From Micromonospora antibiotica (GTDB lineage: Bacteria > Actinomycetota > Actinomycetes > Mycobacteriales > Micromonosporaceae): 64,000 nucleotides of DNA. Positions 16,457 to 26,003 of the stretch are shown in pieces. The stretch lies in contig NZ_JAGFWR010000012.1 in assembly GCF_017599305.1 (NCBI RefSeq), positions 110,903-174,902 on the forward strand, read 5' to 3'. How positions within the stretch are numbered: the stretch's first letter is position 1; each line of letters starts with the position of its first letter. The position numbers and the translations under genes are program-made. The notes beneath the pieces were generated by a model. The model was not told the DNA's origin. It did no database searches and saw nothing but the letters and a program-made list of their open reading frames with translations.

Positions 16457-16810
16457 GAAGAGACCGAGGTGGGTGCCCACCGGGTCGCGCACCAGGGCGA
16501 GGGTCAGGCCGCTCGGCGTGGTCCGGGGCGGGGTCAGCACCGTGCCGCCCGCCGCCTCGGCCCGACCGCAGGTCTGCGCCACGTCGGCCACCTCGGCGTA
16601 GAGGATCGCGTAGCCGGGCGCGTCCTCGGCGAGAGCCCGGATACCGCCGCCGATGCCGGTCGGCTCCCCCGCCGTGGTCGTCCGGTAGGAACCGCCCTCG
16701 GCCGTGCCCTCCTCGGTGAAGGTCCAGCCGAACAACTCCGCATAGAAGCTCTGCGCCTCGTCCGGCCGGTCGGTGCCGATCTCGAACCAGGTGACGGGTG
16801 TGCTGGTCAC
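16436..16810 (-). CDS. VOC family protein (glyoxalase/bleomycin-resistance fold)
   Basis: 124 residues. It begins VTWFEIGTDRPDEAQSFYAELFGW, the first beta-alpha-beta unit of the vicinal oxygen chelate fold, and the second unit ends GLTLALVRDPVGTHLGLF. Metal ligand positions typical of glyoxalase I are not clearly all present, so it may be a binding protein rather than an enzyme. The substrate is unknown. The WYL regulator gene lies upstream in the same direction, about 220 bp away, with a minisatellite between. VOC genes are often partnered with WYL regulators, which makes control by that protein plausible. Confidence 0.88.
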   Translation of the reverse strand: MTSTPVTWFEIGTDRPDEAQSFYAELFGWTFTEEGTAEGGSYRTTTAGEPTGIGGGIRALAEDAPGYAILYAEVADVAQTCGRAEAAGGTVLTPPRTTPSGLTLALVRDPVGTHLGLFSSGGSA

Positions 16811-16922
16811 GCGTTGCCTCCTGTCCCCCGCCGACCGGGCGGCCGGCGGGCTCGGCAGTCAGCCTCCCGGGTGTCCGCGACACCGTCCTGTCGGTGTTTA
16901 CCGCCCGGTGCACACGGCCAGC

Positions 16923-17018
16923 ACGCCGATCCGTCCGGACAGCCCGCGCCGACCGGCCTGGACGGCCCGCACGCCGACCCGTCCGGACAGCCCGCGCCGA
17001 CCGGACTGCGCGGCCGGC
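16923..17018. repeat. 48-bp tandem repeat
   Basis: Two 48-bp units start CACGCCGATCCGTCCGGACA at 16923 and CACGCCGACCCGTCCGGACA at 16971. They lie just after the WYL regulator stop and before the VOC gene on the minus strand. Confidence 0.8.
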
Positions 17019-17028
17019 CCACACCGAG

Positions 17029-17721
17029 TCAGACCAGGGTCAGCCGGCGCACCCGGTCGGCCGGGACGTCCAGGTCGGCCGGCGAGAACTCCCGGGTCAC
17101 CCGCTGCGGCAACGCCTCGACCCCGACGATCCGGTCGGTACGGAAGCAGCGCAGCCCGTCGCGGAGCCGGCACCAGGCGAGCAGGTACCAGTGCCGGTCG
17201 TTGCCCAGGTAACCCAGCGGCTCGACCTCACGCGACGAGGGCACCCCGCAGCGGTCGGCGTACCGCAGGCGGAGCACCCGGCGGGCGGAGACCGCGTCGG
17301 CGACGACGGCCGGGACGGACGTGCCCGGCCCGGTGCCGACCAGCAGCACCCGGCCGGCGAGCAGGCGTGCGGCATCGGCGTCGGCGGCCGGCAGCACCGC
17401 GAGCAGCTTGCGCAGCGCGGTGCTGCCGGCCACGGCGAACGGGGTGCCGGCGAGCCGGTGCAGGGCCACCGCCATCGCCACCGCCTCGGTGGCGGTCAGG
17501 TTGACCGGCGGCAGGGTGTGCGACCGGTCGACCACGTAACCGCCGGTGCGGCCGGGCTCGGCCCAGATCGGTACGCCGGAGCCCTGGAGGGCGACGATGT
17601 CCCGTTCGACGGTGCGGGTGCTCACCTCGAACCGGGCGGCCAGCCAGCGGGCGCTGCGCGGCCGGGGCGACACCGCCCGCAGCTCCTCCACCAGGGCATA
17701 GAGACGATCCGTCCGGTTCAT
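17029..17721 (-). CDS. WYL-domain transcriptional regulator (YafY type)
   Basis: 230 residues. The N-terminal DeoR-type winged helix is RLYALVEELRA...SARWLAARFEVSTRTVERDIVALQ (residues 5-47), followed by the GGYVVDRSHTLPPVNLTATEA junction. The C-terminal WYL region contains VLRLRYADR, EVEPLGYLGNDRHWYLLAWCRLRDGLRCFRTDRI; the W-Y-L trio is in HWYLLAW near residue 186. WYL proteins sense nucleic acid or nucleotide signals or small molecules. The likely target is its own promoter and the downstream VOC gene. Start ATG 17721. Confidence 0.93.
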   Translation of the reverse strand: MNRTDRLYALVEELRAVSPRPRSARWLAARFEVSTRTVERDIVALQGSGVPIWAEPGRTGGYVVDRSHTLPPVNLTATEAVAMAVALHRLAGTPFAVAGSTALRKLLAVLPAADADAARLLAGRVLLVGTGPGTSVPAVVADAVSARRVLRLRYADRCGVPSSREVEPLGYLGNDRHWYLLAWCRLRDGLRCFRTDRIVGVEALPQRVTREFSPADLDVPADRVRRLTLV

Positions 17722-17791
17722 CCCCGCACGCTACGACGGGGGTACGACGCACCGCCCCGTCCACCCCGGCGGGGCGGACGGGGGCGGGCGG

Positions 17792-20472
17792 TCACCTCAG
17801 GTAGGGACCGTCGGTGCCGATCCTGCCGTGCGCCGGGTTGCCGGGCAGGTCCAGCACGTACACCCGCAGGTTGCCCCGGCCGCTGACCGCAGCGGTGAGG
17901 GTGCCGTTCGTGACGGTCCGGACGTCCCCGGTCACCGCGTCCCGGTACGTCCCGTTCGGCACCCCGGTGAAGGTGGCCGTGCCGGAGACGGTGACCAGGG
18001 CGAAGCTGTCCACCCCACCGCTGGTGAACCGGCGCTTGTAGGCCATCTGGTTGCCGCTGACCCCCTCGGTCGAGTACTGGCCCTTCTGCAGGGCCGGGAT
18101 GGCCCGCCGGATGCGGTTGAGCCGCTGCACGTGCTTGACCAGTGGCGCGGCCAGCGTGGTCGCCACCGCCCCGCTGGCGCTGCCGACCACCCCGAAGTCG
18201 GTGGCGGTGACGCTGCCGGCGAGGTGGTCGCCGTAGTACGCCCGCCCGGTGGTCGCCAACGGGCAGGTCGGCCCGCAGTCGATCTTCGCGCCCTTCTGGA
18301 ACTCGATCTCGGAGCCGTAGTAGAGCGTCGGGATGCCGCGGAAGGTCCACATCAGGCTCATGTTCTCGGCCCAGGCGTCGGTGCCCCCGGCGTAGCGGGT
18401 GTTCGACTTGTTCGGCCCGTAGTCGTGGCTGTCGACGTAGACGACGTTGTAGGTGGCGTCGTTGTAACTGTCGTCGGAGTCGCGGCCGTTGCCGAAGGCG
18501 TTGCCGGCGTCGCCGAAGTTCATGTGCATCCGCATGTCGATGACGTTCATGCCGGAGAACTTCGAGTGGTCCGGCGCGTGGTAGGTGTTGCCCCGCAGGA
18601 ACGCGTTGTCGCTGGTCGGCTGCCCGCCGGTGCCGATCAGCTGCTCGTAGTCGTACTGCTCGATGGCGGCCTTCACGTCGTCCGGGCTGTACTCCCTGCG
18701 CTCCTTCCAGGTGAAGAACTGCGCGGAGTGGTTGACCGAGCCCCGGTTCCACTTGTCGTTGACGAACGCGGCCACCTCACCGAAGACGTAGAAGTCCCGG
18801 CCCTTTTCGCCGTGCCGGGCGAGGGCGTGTTGCTGGATCGCCGGCAGGAAGCGCCGGTTCCAGGTGACCCGGGGGATGTGCACGGCGGTGTCGATCCGGA
18901 AGCCGTCCACCCCCATGTCGATGTACCTGTTGTACGCGTCGATCAGGTACTGCTGGACGGTGGCGTTCTCGGTGTTGAAGTCGGCCAGGTCCTCGTGCAG
19001 CCAGCAGCTCCGGGCGTCCTCGCCCTCCAGTTGCCGATCCAGCACTGGTGGTAGAGGTCGGCGGGGAAGAGCTTGCCGGTCGGCACCGGCCACTGGCAGT
19101 GGTAGACGGTGTAGCCCTCCTGGCTGTACGCGCCGTTGGGGGTGCCCCAGTTGAGGCAGCGGTTGGCGGTGGGGGCGGTGCCCGACCAGACGTCGCCGTT
19201 GCAGGGGCGGCCCTTGGCCTTGGCGTTCTGCGCGGCGGTCAGGGTCGGGTCGTTGCCGTCGTGTTCGACCATCGGGTCGTACTCGCGGCCGGCCTGCGGT
19301 TGGTCGTAGTACCACTTCCACTGCTCGTCGCGGACGCCGTAGACGGTGGGGACGAAGAGCCCCTTGGCGCCCCAGCGGGAGCTGTGGTTGTAGACCACGT
19401 CCTGGAAGATCTTCATGCCCTTGGCGTGGGCCGCGTTGATCAGCTGCTGGTAGCTGGCCCCGGGGCTCTCCAACCGGGGGTCCACCCGGTGGAAGTCCCA
19501 GCCGTGGTAGCCGTGGAAGTCGTAGTCGGAGCGGTTGAGCACCACCGGGGTGATCCAGATGGCCGAGAAGCCCAGCCCCTTGATGTAGTCCAGCTTGTCG
19601 ACCAGGCCCTTGAAGTCCCCCCGGAACATCGGGTCGTCGTTCGCCGCGTTGCCGGACCTGACGTGCTGGCTGCCGCCCCGGTTGTTGGTGGCGTCGCCGT
19701 CGGCGAAGCGGGCGGTCATCACGAAGTAGATGCTGTCCTCGCGCGGGTCACCGCCGAGCGGCGAACCGCCCACCGGCGGGGTGGTCCCGGTGGTCGCGGT
19801 GGCGGGCGCACTCGCCGCCGACCGGTTGCCGGCCGCGTCGAGGGCCCGCACCGTCCAGGTGTACGCGGTGCCCGCGGCGAGGTCGTACGCCACGTACCGG
19901 GTCGTCGTGGTGGTGACGGTGGTGGCCCCACCGGTGCCGCCGGTACGGGTCAGTTCGTACCCGGTGACCGCCCGGTCGTCGGTGGCGGCCGTCCAGGACA
20001 GCGTGACGGACAACCCGGCGGCGGTGGCGGTGAGCCCGGCGGGGGTGGCCGGGGGTGTGGTGTCCGGGGTGACCGGCTGGCACGGGTCGGCGGCGTCCGG
20101 GGTGACCAACCCGCCGCGTACGGTGCTGCGCCCGGCGCGCAGGGTGTAGTCGGCCCCGTTGTTGTTGTCCCAGGTGCCGGCGTTGTTGTTGAACGCGGCG
20201 GTGAGTCCGGTGGCGGTGCCGAGGTCGACGGTCCGGCGTCGCCAGCCGGCGCAGGCGGCCTCCATGGCGACGCCGGGCACGGCGGTCCAGCTGCCGCCGT
20301 CGACGCCGTAGTGGATGTTGACCGAGGTGCCCCAGGCCGCCGGGGGTTGGTAGTAGACGGTGACGGTGTTGGCCGCTGCCGCCGCGGTGAGCGGCAACAG
20401 GCTCGCGGCCACGCCGACGACGAGCGCGAGTGCGCCGGCCCGTCGGCGGTGGATGGTGGTGGTCCGCCTCAT
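17792..20472 (-). pseudogene. Secreted GH13 alpha-amylase with starch-binding and FnIII domains, frameshifted
   Basis: From ATG 20472 (AGGAGAG upstream) the frame encodes a signal peptide (to about residue 34). A starch-binding-type module with VTVYYQPPAAWGTSVNIHYG follows (35-115). An FnIII domain with PPATPAGLTATAAG and LSWTAATDD follows (about 125-205). The front half of the GH13 barrel comes last (DSIYFVMTARFADGD, FSAIWITPV, FQDVVYNHSS). Near 19027 the frame breaks: GNW should run into EGEDARSCWLHEDL but lacks one base in TGGAGGG. The rest is open to 17792 with GFRIDTAV (nucleophile), FGEVA (acid/base) and VDSHD, all downstream of the break. The intact protein would be about 893 residues. 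It is either a recent mutation or a sequencing error in a G run. Confidence 0.88.
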
Positions 20473-20524
20473 GATGGCTCTCCTGACACCCGCACCCGAG
20501 CGACGGGTGCAAGCTATGAAGGCA

Positions 20525-20538
20525 TTGCAAGAAGTTGC
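20525..20538. promoter_or_regulatory. Operator-like TTGCAAGAAGTTGC upstream of amylase
   Basis: GCAA-GAAG-TTGC is a small palindrome about 55 bp before the amylase start. Further TTGC/GCAA elements lie at about 20505 (GTGCAAGC) and 20546 (GGTTGCC). Actinobacterial amylase promoters often carry such repeated TTGCA-type sites for LacI-family MalR/Reg1 repressors, which is the basis for the guess. Binding is not shown. Confidence 0.5.
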
Positions 20539-20733
20539 GAACGCGGTTGCCAGGAAGTTAGCAGCTTCGATGCGCCGAAACCAGAGGTTCATCCCGATGA
20601 AGGGTGGAGGAAATTTCGCGGCCAGCCCGCAATGACTTTCACCGACGGAAAATTCTTCCCGTCCTGCCGACCGGTGGAGGCGGGGCACGTCACCGGGCAT
20701 CCGGTGGGCCGGCGGGACCGGGCGCAGACGACG

Positions 20734-20787
20734 CCAGGCCCGTGGTCTGGACCGTCCCGGCAGGGACAGCTCAGACCACGGGCCTGG
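20734..20787. terminator. 16-bp inverted repeat with inner hairpin
   Basis: CCAGGCCCGTGGTCTG (20734-20749) pairs exactly with CAGACCACGGGCCTGG (20772-20787). GTCCC and GGGAC inside the loop form a second small stem. It lies 33 bp after the DUF350 stop on the minus strand and is probably its terminator. Confidence 0.75.
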
Positions 20788-20820
20788 CTCAGGTGGTACG
20801 GGCCGCGCGGGCGGCCGGGG

Positions 20821-21246
20821 TCAGGCGATGCAGGCGCAGACGATCAGGGCCGCACCGAAGTGGGTGGCGGCGCTGACCCGGGCCGCCGGGTGCGGCTGGT
20901 CCGAGCAGATGACCTCACCGAGCTTGCCCGGGGTGAGCAGGTCCAGCACGCCGAAGGCGAGCGCCATGACAACCAACCCGATCAGCCCGAAGAGCACCGT
21001 CGAGGCGAGCCCCTTGGCGAAGTCGTCGTAGCTGGTCACGATCGCGGTGAAGACGATGCCGGCCACACCCAGCTGATTGGCGGCCAGCAGCAGCCCGGCG
21101 TTGCCGTTGCGCTGCACCCAGATCAGCTCGCGCAGCTTGCCCGGGGTGAGCACGTCGACCAGCACGAAGCCGGCCGCCATCAGCGCCACCCCGACGATCC
21201 CGAACACGACGCTCTGCCATGCTCCGGTGAGCAGATCATCCAGCAC
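20821..21246 (-). CDS. DUF350 membrane protein (two tandem repeats)
   Basis: 141 residues from GTG 21246, with GGGAGG upstream; the frame is open further but without a ribosome site. Two homologous halves are visible: VVFGIVGVALMAAGFVLVDV then LTPGKLRELI, and VLFGLIGLVVMALAFGVLDL then LTPGKLGEVI. Each contributes a pair of membrane helices with the LTPGKL loop. The C-terminus (AARVSAATHFGAALIVCACIA) is a last hydrophobic segment. DUF350 proteins are small inner-membrane proteins of unknown function. It stands alone between amylase and glnA2. Confidence 0.88.
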   Translation of the reverse strand: MLDDLLTGAWQSVVFGIVGVALMAAGFVLVDVLTPGKLRELIWVQRNGNAGLLLAANQLGVAGIVFTAIVTSYDDFAKGLASTVLFGLIGLVVMALAFGVLDLLTPGKLGEVICSDQPHPAARVSAATHFGAALIVCACIA

Positions 21247-21396
21247 CGACGGCCTCCCGACCTCCTGCGCCCGGCGCGGGTGCCGGCACGGTGATCGAGA
21301 CGATAGCGGCACCGCGCCACCCCCGACACCCCCCGGACCGTCGAACGCACGGACCGTCGGCCGACCCGGCACCGCCGAACGCCCTGAGCCCCGGCG

Positions 21397-21457
21397 GACC
21401 CGTTGACGTCGGGGCCCCGGGGCCGCACGGGCCCCGGGTCCCCGACGTCAACGGGTC
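21397..21457. terminator. 18-bp inverted repeat reaching the glnA2 stop codon
   Basis: Arms GACCCGTTGACGTCGGGG (21397-21414) and CCCCGACGTCAACGGGTC (21440-21457) are exact complements, with a further GGCCCCGGGG-type stem in the loop. The right arm overlaps the last stop codon bases of glnA2, so the hairpin forms immediately at its end. A rho-independent-like terminator without a U tract. Confidence 0.8.
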
Positions 21458-22805
21458 ACAGCGACAGGTAGCGCTGCCGCTCGTACGGGGTGACCTCGCG
21501 GCGGTACTGCTCCCACTCGGCCCGCTTGTTGCGCAGGAAGAAGTCGAAGACGTGCTCCCCGAGCACCTCGGCGACCAGCTCGGAGCCGGCCATCACGTCG
21601 ATCGCCTCGGACAGGTTCTCCGGCAGTGCCTCGTAGCCCATCGCGCGGCGCTCGGCGCTGGTCAGCGACCAGACGTCGTCCTCCGCGCCGGGTGGCAGCT
21701 CGTAGCCCTCCTCGATGCCCTTCAGGCCGGCGCCGAGCATCACCGCGAACGCCAGGTAGGGGTTGGTCGCCGAGTCCAGCGAACGGACCTCCACCCGGGC
21801 CGAGTTCGGCTTGCCGTACGCGGGCACGCGGACCAGCGCGGACCGGTTCAGGTGCCCCCAGCAGACGTACGCCGGGCTCTCGGTGATCCGGTCCGGCAAC
21901 GCCTGCGGGAACAGCCGCTTGTACGAGTTGACCCACTGGTTGGTGACGGCGGTGTACTCCCGGGCGTGCATCAGCAGGCCGGCGATGAACGACTTCGCCA
22001 CCTTCGACAGTTTCATCGGGTCACCGGAGTCGTGGAACGCGTTGCGCTCCCCCTCGAACAGCGACAGGTGGGTGTGCATGCCGCTGCCCGGCTGGTCGGT
22101 GAACGGCTTCGGCATGAAGCTGGCCTGTACGCCGGTGGACAGCGCCACCTCCTTGACCACGTGCCGGAAGGTCATGATGTTGTCGGCGGTGGTCAGCGCG
22201 TCGGCGTAGCGCAGGTCGATCTCCTGCTGGCCGGGGGCGACCTCGTGGTGGCTGAACTCCACCGAGATGCCGATCCGCTCCAGCGCGAGCACGGCCTGGC
22301 GGCGGAAGTCCCGCGCGACGGCGTGCGTGGTGTGCTCGAAGTAGCCGCCGGTGTCCACGGCGGTGGGCACCGAGCCGTCCTGCGGGCCGTTCTCCAGCAG
22401 GAAGAACTCGATCTCCGGGTGGGTGTAGAAGGTGAAGCCCTTCTCGGCCGCCTTGGACAGCATCCGGCGCAGCACGTGCCGCGGGTCGGCCCAGGACGGG
22501 CCGCCGTCGGGCAGCAGGATGTCGCAGAACATCCGGGCGCTCTCACCGCTGACCCCGCCCTCGAACGGGAACACCTGGAAGGTCGTCGGGTCCGGCATGG
22601 CGACCATGTCGGACTCGAAGACCCGGGCGAAGCCCTCGATGGCCGAGCCGTCGAACCCGATGCCCTCCTCGAAGGCTGCCTCCAGCTCCGCCGGGGCGAC
22701 TGAGACGCTCTTGAGCGTGCCCAGCACGTCGGTGAACCACAGCCGGACGAACCGGATGTCCCGCTCTTCCAGCGTACGGAGGACGAACTCCTGCTGACGG
22801 TCCAC
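21456..22805 (-). CDS. glnA2: Glutamine synthetase-like protein GlnA2
   Basis: 449 residues. The start MDRQQEFVLRTLEERDIRFV matches the M. tuberculosis GlnA2 start almost residue for residue. The catalytic-domain motifs GIGFDGSAIEGF, HPEIEFFLL, MPKPFTDQPGSGMHTH and NRSALVRVP are present. In the loop where GlnA has its adenylylation tyrosine this protein has EDDVWSLTSAE, so it cannot be modified there by GlnE. Homologues include glutamine synthetases of low activity and, in Streptomyces, a gamma-glutamylpolyamine synthetase. The substrate here may therefore be glutamate or a polyamine. It diverges from nadE, with GlnR-like half-sites between the two. Confidence 0.93.
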   Translation of the reverse strand: MDRQQEFVLRTLEERDIRFVRLWFTDVLGTLKSVSVAPAELEAAFEEGIGFDGSAIEGFARVFESDMVAMPDPTTFQVFPFEGGVSGESARMFCDILLPDGGPSWADPRHVLRRMLSKAAEKGFTFYTHPEIEFFLLENGPQDGSVPTAVDTGGYFEHTTHAVARDFRRQAVLALERIGISVEFSHHEVAPGQQEIDLRYADALTTADNIMTFRHVVKEVALSTGVQASFMPKPFTDQPGSGMHTHLSLFEGERNAFHDSGDPMKLSKVAKSFIAGLLMHAREYTAVTNQWVNSYKRLFPQALPDRITESPAYVCWGHLNRSALVRVPAYGKPNSARVEVRSLDSATNPYLAFAVMLGAGLKGIEEGYELPPGAEDDVWSLTSAERRAMGYEALPENLSEAIDVMAGSELVAEVLGEHVFDFFLRNKRAEWEQYRREVTPYERQRYLSL

Positions 22806-22880
22806 TTCCCCAACCCCTCGCGACGTACGTCCGGCACCGGTCGGCCGGTCCGTCCTGACCGCCCAGTCTTCACCGGCCTG

Positions 22881-22896
22881 GTTAAGCAGACGTTAC
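22881..22896 (+). promoter_or_regulatory. GlnR-like half-site pair between glnA2 and nadE
   Basis: Read on the minus strand (towards glnA2) this is GTAAC-GTCTGC-TTAAC. That is two half-sites 6 nt apart, the first an exact match and the second one base off the GaAAC-type site. It is about 75 bp before the glnA2 start. Weaker than the four-site operator of glnA. Confidence 0.55.
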
Positions 22897-23050
22897 GCGA
22901 CCTGCCGCCGCTCGTCCTGCGGTGTCCCGACGGCCGGATCGACGGGCGGCCCCGCCACCAGCGGCGGGCCGGCCGGGCGCGGCGAAAGGGTGGCCGTCGT
23001 CTCGTCGCAGCCGCCGGGTCGACCGCCTGCGGCTGGGGCAAGATGAGGTC

Positions 23051-24811
23051 ATGCCCACCCTGCGTCTGGCCCTGTGCCAGGTCAACCCGACCGTCGGCGA
23101 CACCGTCGGCAACGCCGAGCTGATCCGCGCCTGGACCCGTCGGGCCGCCGACGCCGGCGCCCAGCTCGTCGCCTTCCCGGAGATGACACTCACCGGCTAC
23201 CCCGTCGAGGATCTGGTCTTCCGCCGTTCCTTCGTCGCCGCCTCACAGGCCGCGGTGCGGCAGCTCGCCGCCGACCTGGCCGCCGACGGCCTCGGCGACC
23301 TGCCGGTCGTGGTCGGCTACCTGGACGCCGACGGCCCACCCCAGGTCAGCGGGGACGCCCAGCCGGGCCGGGGGGCCCGCAACGCCGCCGCGCTGCTGCA
23401 CCGGGGTGAGGTGGTCGCGACCTACTTCAAGCACCACCTGCCCAACTACGGCGTCTTCGACGAGGACCGCTACTTCGTGCCCGGCGACACCCTGACCGTG
23501 GTCCGGGTGGGCGGGGTGGACGTGGCGTTGACCATCTGCGAGGACCTGTGGCAGGCCGGGGGCCCGTTCGCGGTGGCCCGGCAGGCCGGCGTCGGCCTGG
23601 TGGTCAACATCAACGGCTCGCCGTACGAGTTGAACAAGGACGACGTCCGGCTGCCGCTGGTGCGTCGCCGGGCCGCCGAGGCCGGGGCCCCGATCGCGTA
23701 CGTCAACATGGTCGGCGGCCAGGACGAGCTGGTCTTCGAGGGCGACTCGATGGTCGTCACCCCCGACGGCAAGCTGCTCACCCGCGCGCCGCAGTTCGTC
23801 GAGCACCTGCTCGTGCACGACGTGGAGCTGGCCGGGGCGGGCCCGCACGCCGCCGACACCGAGGATCTCGCCGACGGGATGCGGGTGCTGCGTCGTACCG
23901 TCGAGGTGGTGCCGGCGGCCCCGACCGGGCCGGCGGCCGACGGCGGCCTGATGGCGCCGGTGGCCGACGAGGCCGAGGTGTGGCAGGCGCTGGTGCTGGG
24001 CCTGCGCGACTACGTCAACAAGAACCGCTTCCCCTCGGTGGTGCTGGGCCTGTCCGGCGGGATCGACTCGGCGGTGGTGGCCGCGCTGGCCGTCGACGCG
24101 CTCGGCCCACGGCGGGTGGTCGGCGTGTCACTGCCCAGCCAGCACTCCTCGGAGCACTCCCGGACCGACGCGGAGGACCTGGCCAAGCGCACCGGCCTGG
24201 ACTACCGGGTCGAGCCGATCCAGCCGATGGTGGACACCTTCCTGGCGAACATCTCGCTGTCCGGGGTGGCGGTGGAGAACCTCCAGGCCCGGGTGCGCGG
24301 GGTGATCCTGATGGCACTGTCGAACCAGGAGGGCCACCTGGTCCTCACCACCGGCAACAAGAGTGAGCTGGCGGTCGGCTACTCGACCCTCTACGGCGAC
24401 TCGGTCGGCGGGTTCAACCCGGTCAAGGACGTCTGGAAGACGCTGGTCTGGCGGCTGGCGAAGTGGCGCAACGCCGACGCGGCCCGCCGGGGCGAGACCC
24501 CGCCGATCCCGGAGAACTCCATCGGCAAGCCCCCGTCGGCCGAGCTGAGCCCCGGCCAGCTCGACAGCGACAGCCTGCCCGACTACGACGTGCTGGACCC
24601 GATCCTGATCGGTTACGTCGACGGTGACCTGGGCCGGGCCGGCCTGGTCGAGTCCGGCCACGACCCGGCGGTGGTCGACCGGGTGCTGCGGCTGGTGGAC
24701 ACCGCCGAGTACAAGCGTCGGCAGTCCGCCCCGGGTACGAAGATCTCAATGAAGGCGTTCGGCCGCGACCGTCGGCTGCCGGTCACCAACCGCTGGCGCG
24801 AGGACGGCTGA
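23051..24811 (+). CDS. nadE: Glutamine-dependent NAD+ synthetase
   Basis: 586 residues from ATG 23051 (the frame is open upstream without support). It converts nicotinate adenine dinucleotide to NAD+ with ATP, using ammonia from glutamine. The N-terminal nitrilase-type glutaminase has the triad Glu43 (FPEMTLTGYP), Lys127 (YFKHHLPNYGVFDE) and Cys163 (TICEDLW). The C-terminal synthetase has the ATP pyrophosphatase P-loop LGLSGGIDSAVVAAL near 332-346, then TTGNKSELAVGYSTLYGD and the DYDVLDPIL end region. The type is fused and cytosolic. It is divergent from glnA2, consistent with glutamine-linked metabolism. Confidence 0.96.
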   Translation: MPTLRLALCQVNPTVGDTVGNAELIRAWTRRAADAGAQLVAFPEMTLTGYPVEDLVFRRSFVAASQAAVRQLAADLAADGLGDLPVVVGYLDADGPPQVSGDAQPGRGARNAAALLHRGEVVATYFKHHLPNYGVFDEDRYFVPGDTLTVVRVGGVDVALTICEDLWQAGGPFAVARQAGVGLVVNINGSPYELNKDDVRLPLVRRRAAEAGAPIAYVNMVGGQDELVFEGDSMVVTPDGKLLTRAPQFVEHLLVHDVELAGAGPHAADTEDLADGMRVLRRTVEVVPAAPTGPAADGGLMAPVADEAEVWQALVLGLRDYVNKNRFPSVVLGLSGGIDSAVVAALAVDALGPRRVVGVSLPSQHSSEHSRTDAEDLAKRTGLDYRVEPIQPMVDTFLANISLSGVAVENLQARVRGVILMALSNQEGHLVLTTGNKSELAVGYSTLYGDSVGGFNPVKDVWKTLVWRLAKWRNADAARRGETPPIPENSIGKPPSAELSPGQLDSDSLPDYDVLDPILIGYVDGDLGRAGLVESGHDPAVVDRVLRLVDTAEYKRRQSAPGTKISMKAFGRDRRLPVTNRWREDG

Positions 24812-24985
24812 GCATCCGAGCCGGCCGACCTGCGGTCGGCTGGGCATCCGGGACCGACCGATCGACCTGGTCGGCTGGGCGTCCGGGACCGATCGACCCG
24901 GTCGGCTGGGCAGCACAGCCCGGCCGACCCGGGTCGGTCGGGCACCCCGACGCCGGCCGGCCACGGTCGGTCGGCGTCGCCCCGG
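24812..24985. repeat. Degenerate repeats after nadE
   Basis: CGACC-GGTCGGCTGGGC-type units recur about five times at irregular 30-45 bp spacing (for example 24835, 24871, 24903 and 24933). They fill most of the gap between nadE and panB. They contain short GACC/GGTC inverted pairs that could fold. No gene seen. Confidence 0.65.
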
Positions 24986-25091
24986 CGGAGTGAAATCCTG
25001 CACTGTTCCCTGCCGTCGACCGGTCGCGTGGTGCGACGATCGCGACGGAACCCGGGGACCGCGACAGCGGCCTCGAGGAAAGGAGACAGTC

Positions 25092-25937
25092 ATGGTGGAG
25101 TCCACCCCGACCGAGGTGACCGCCCTGTACGGCGGGCCGGCCACCCGACGGGTCCGCACCCGCGACCTGATCGCCGCCAAGGAGCGTGGCGACCGGTGGG
25201 CGATGCTCACCTCGTACGACCAGTACACCGCCGGGATCTTCGACCAGGCGGGGATTCCGGCGCTGCTGGTCGGCGACTCGGCGGCGAACAACGTGTTCGG
25301 TTACGAGACCACCCTGCCGGTGACCGTCGACGAGTTGTTGCCGCTGGTCCGGGCTGTGGTCCGGGCGACCCGGCACACCCTGGTCGTCGGTGACCTGCCG
25401 TTCGGCTCGTACGAGGAGGGGCCGACGCAGGCGTTGCGCACGGCGGTGCGGTTCATGAAGGAGGGTGGCTGCCACGCGGTGAAGCTGGAGGGCGGCCGGC
25501 GCTGCGCCGACCAGATCGCGGCGATCACCGGGGCGGGCATCCCGGTGATGGCGCACATCGGCTTCACCCCGCAGAGCGAACACACCCTGGGCGGCTACCG
25601 GGTGCAGGGGCGCGGCGACACCGCCGACGAGGTGCTCGCCGACGCGCGGGCGGTGGCCGGGGCGGGGGCGTTCGCGGTGGTGCTGGAGATGGTGCCGGGT
25701 GAGGTCGCCAAGCGGGTCACCGCCGAACTGGCGATCCCCACCGTCGGCATCGGCGCCGGCCCCGACACCGACGCCCAGGTGCTGGTCTGGCAGGACATGG
25801 CGGGGCTGCGCACCGGGAAGGCCCCCCGGTTCGTCAAGCGTTACGCCGACCTGGCCGGGGTGCTGACCGAGGCGACCCGCCGGTTCGCCGACGAGGTACG
25901 CGGCGGCGACTTCCCCGCCACCGAACACACCTTCTGA
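25092..25937 (+). CDS. panB: Ketopantoate hydroxymethyltransferase
   Basis: 281 residues from ATG 25092, with AGGAGA upstream. It catalyses the first committed step of pantothenate (vitamin B5, coenzyme A) synthesis, adding a hydroxymethyl group from methylene-tetrahydrofolate to ketoisovalerate. Motifs are MLTSYDQYTAGIFDQAG, LLVGDSAANNVFGYETTLPV (metal-binding Asp), MKEGGCHAVKLEGG, PVMAHIGFTPQS, and FAVVLEMVPGEVAKRVT (catalytic Glu), then PTVGIGAGPDTDAQVLVWQDM. Full length. It has its own ribosome site and a 280-bp upstream region of minisatellite and promoter DNA. panB near glnA2 is conserved in M. tuberculosis. Confidence 0.97.
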   Translation: MVESTPTEVTALYGGPATRRVRTRDLIAAKERGDRWAMLTSYDQYTAGIFDQAGIPALLVGDSAANNVFGYETTLPVTVDELLPLVRAVVRATRHTLVVGDLPFGSYEEGPTQALRTAVRFMKEGGCHAVKLEGGRRCADQIAAITGAGIPVMAHIGFTPQSEHTLGGYRVQGRGDTADEVLADARAVAGAGAFAVVLEMVPGEVAKRVTAELAIPTVGIGAGPDTDAQVLVWQDMAGLRTGKAPRFVKRYADLAGVLTEATRRFADEVRGGDFPATEHTF

Positions 25938-26003
25938 GGTCGCGCCGGAGCCTGGTGGGGCGCTGTCCCCACAGCCCCACCGGGCTCCGCTAGGGTTCCG
26001 CTC

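Noticed and set aside
17828..21294. Long plus-strand frames opposite the amylase gene
   Set aside because: They are Gly/Val/Arg low complexity, while the minus strand shows signal peptide, binding module, FnIII and GH13 motifs in order.
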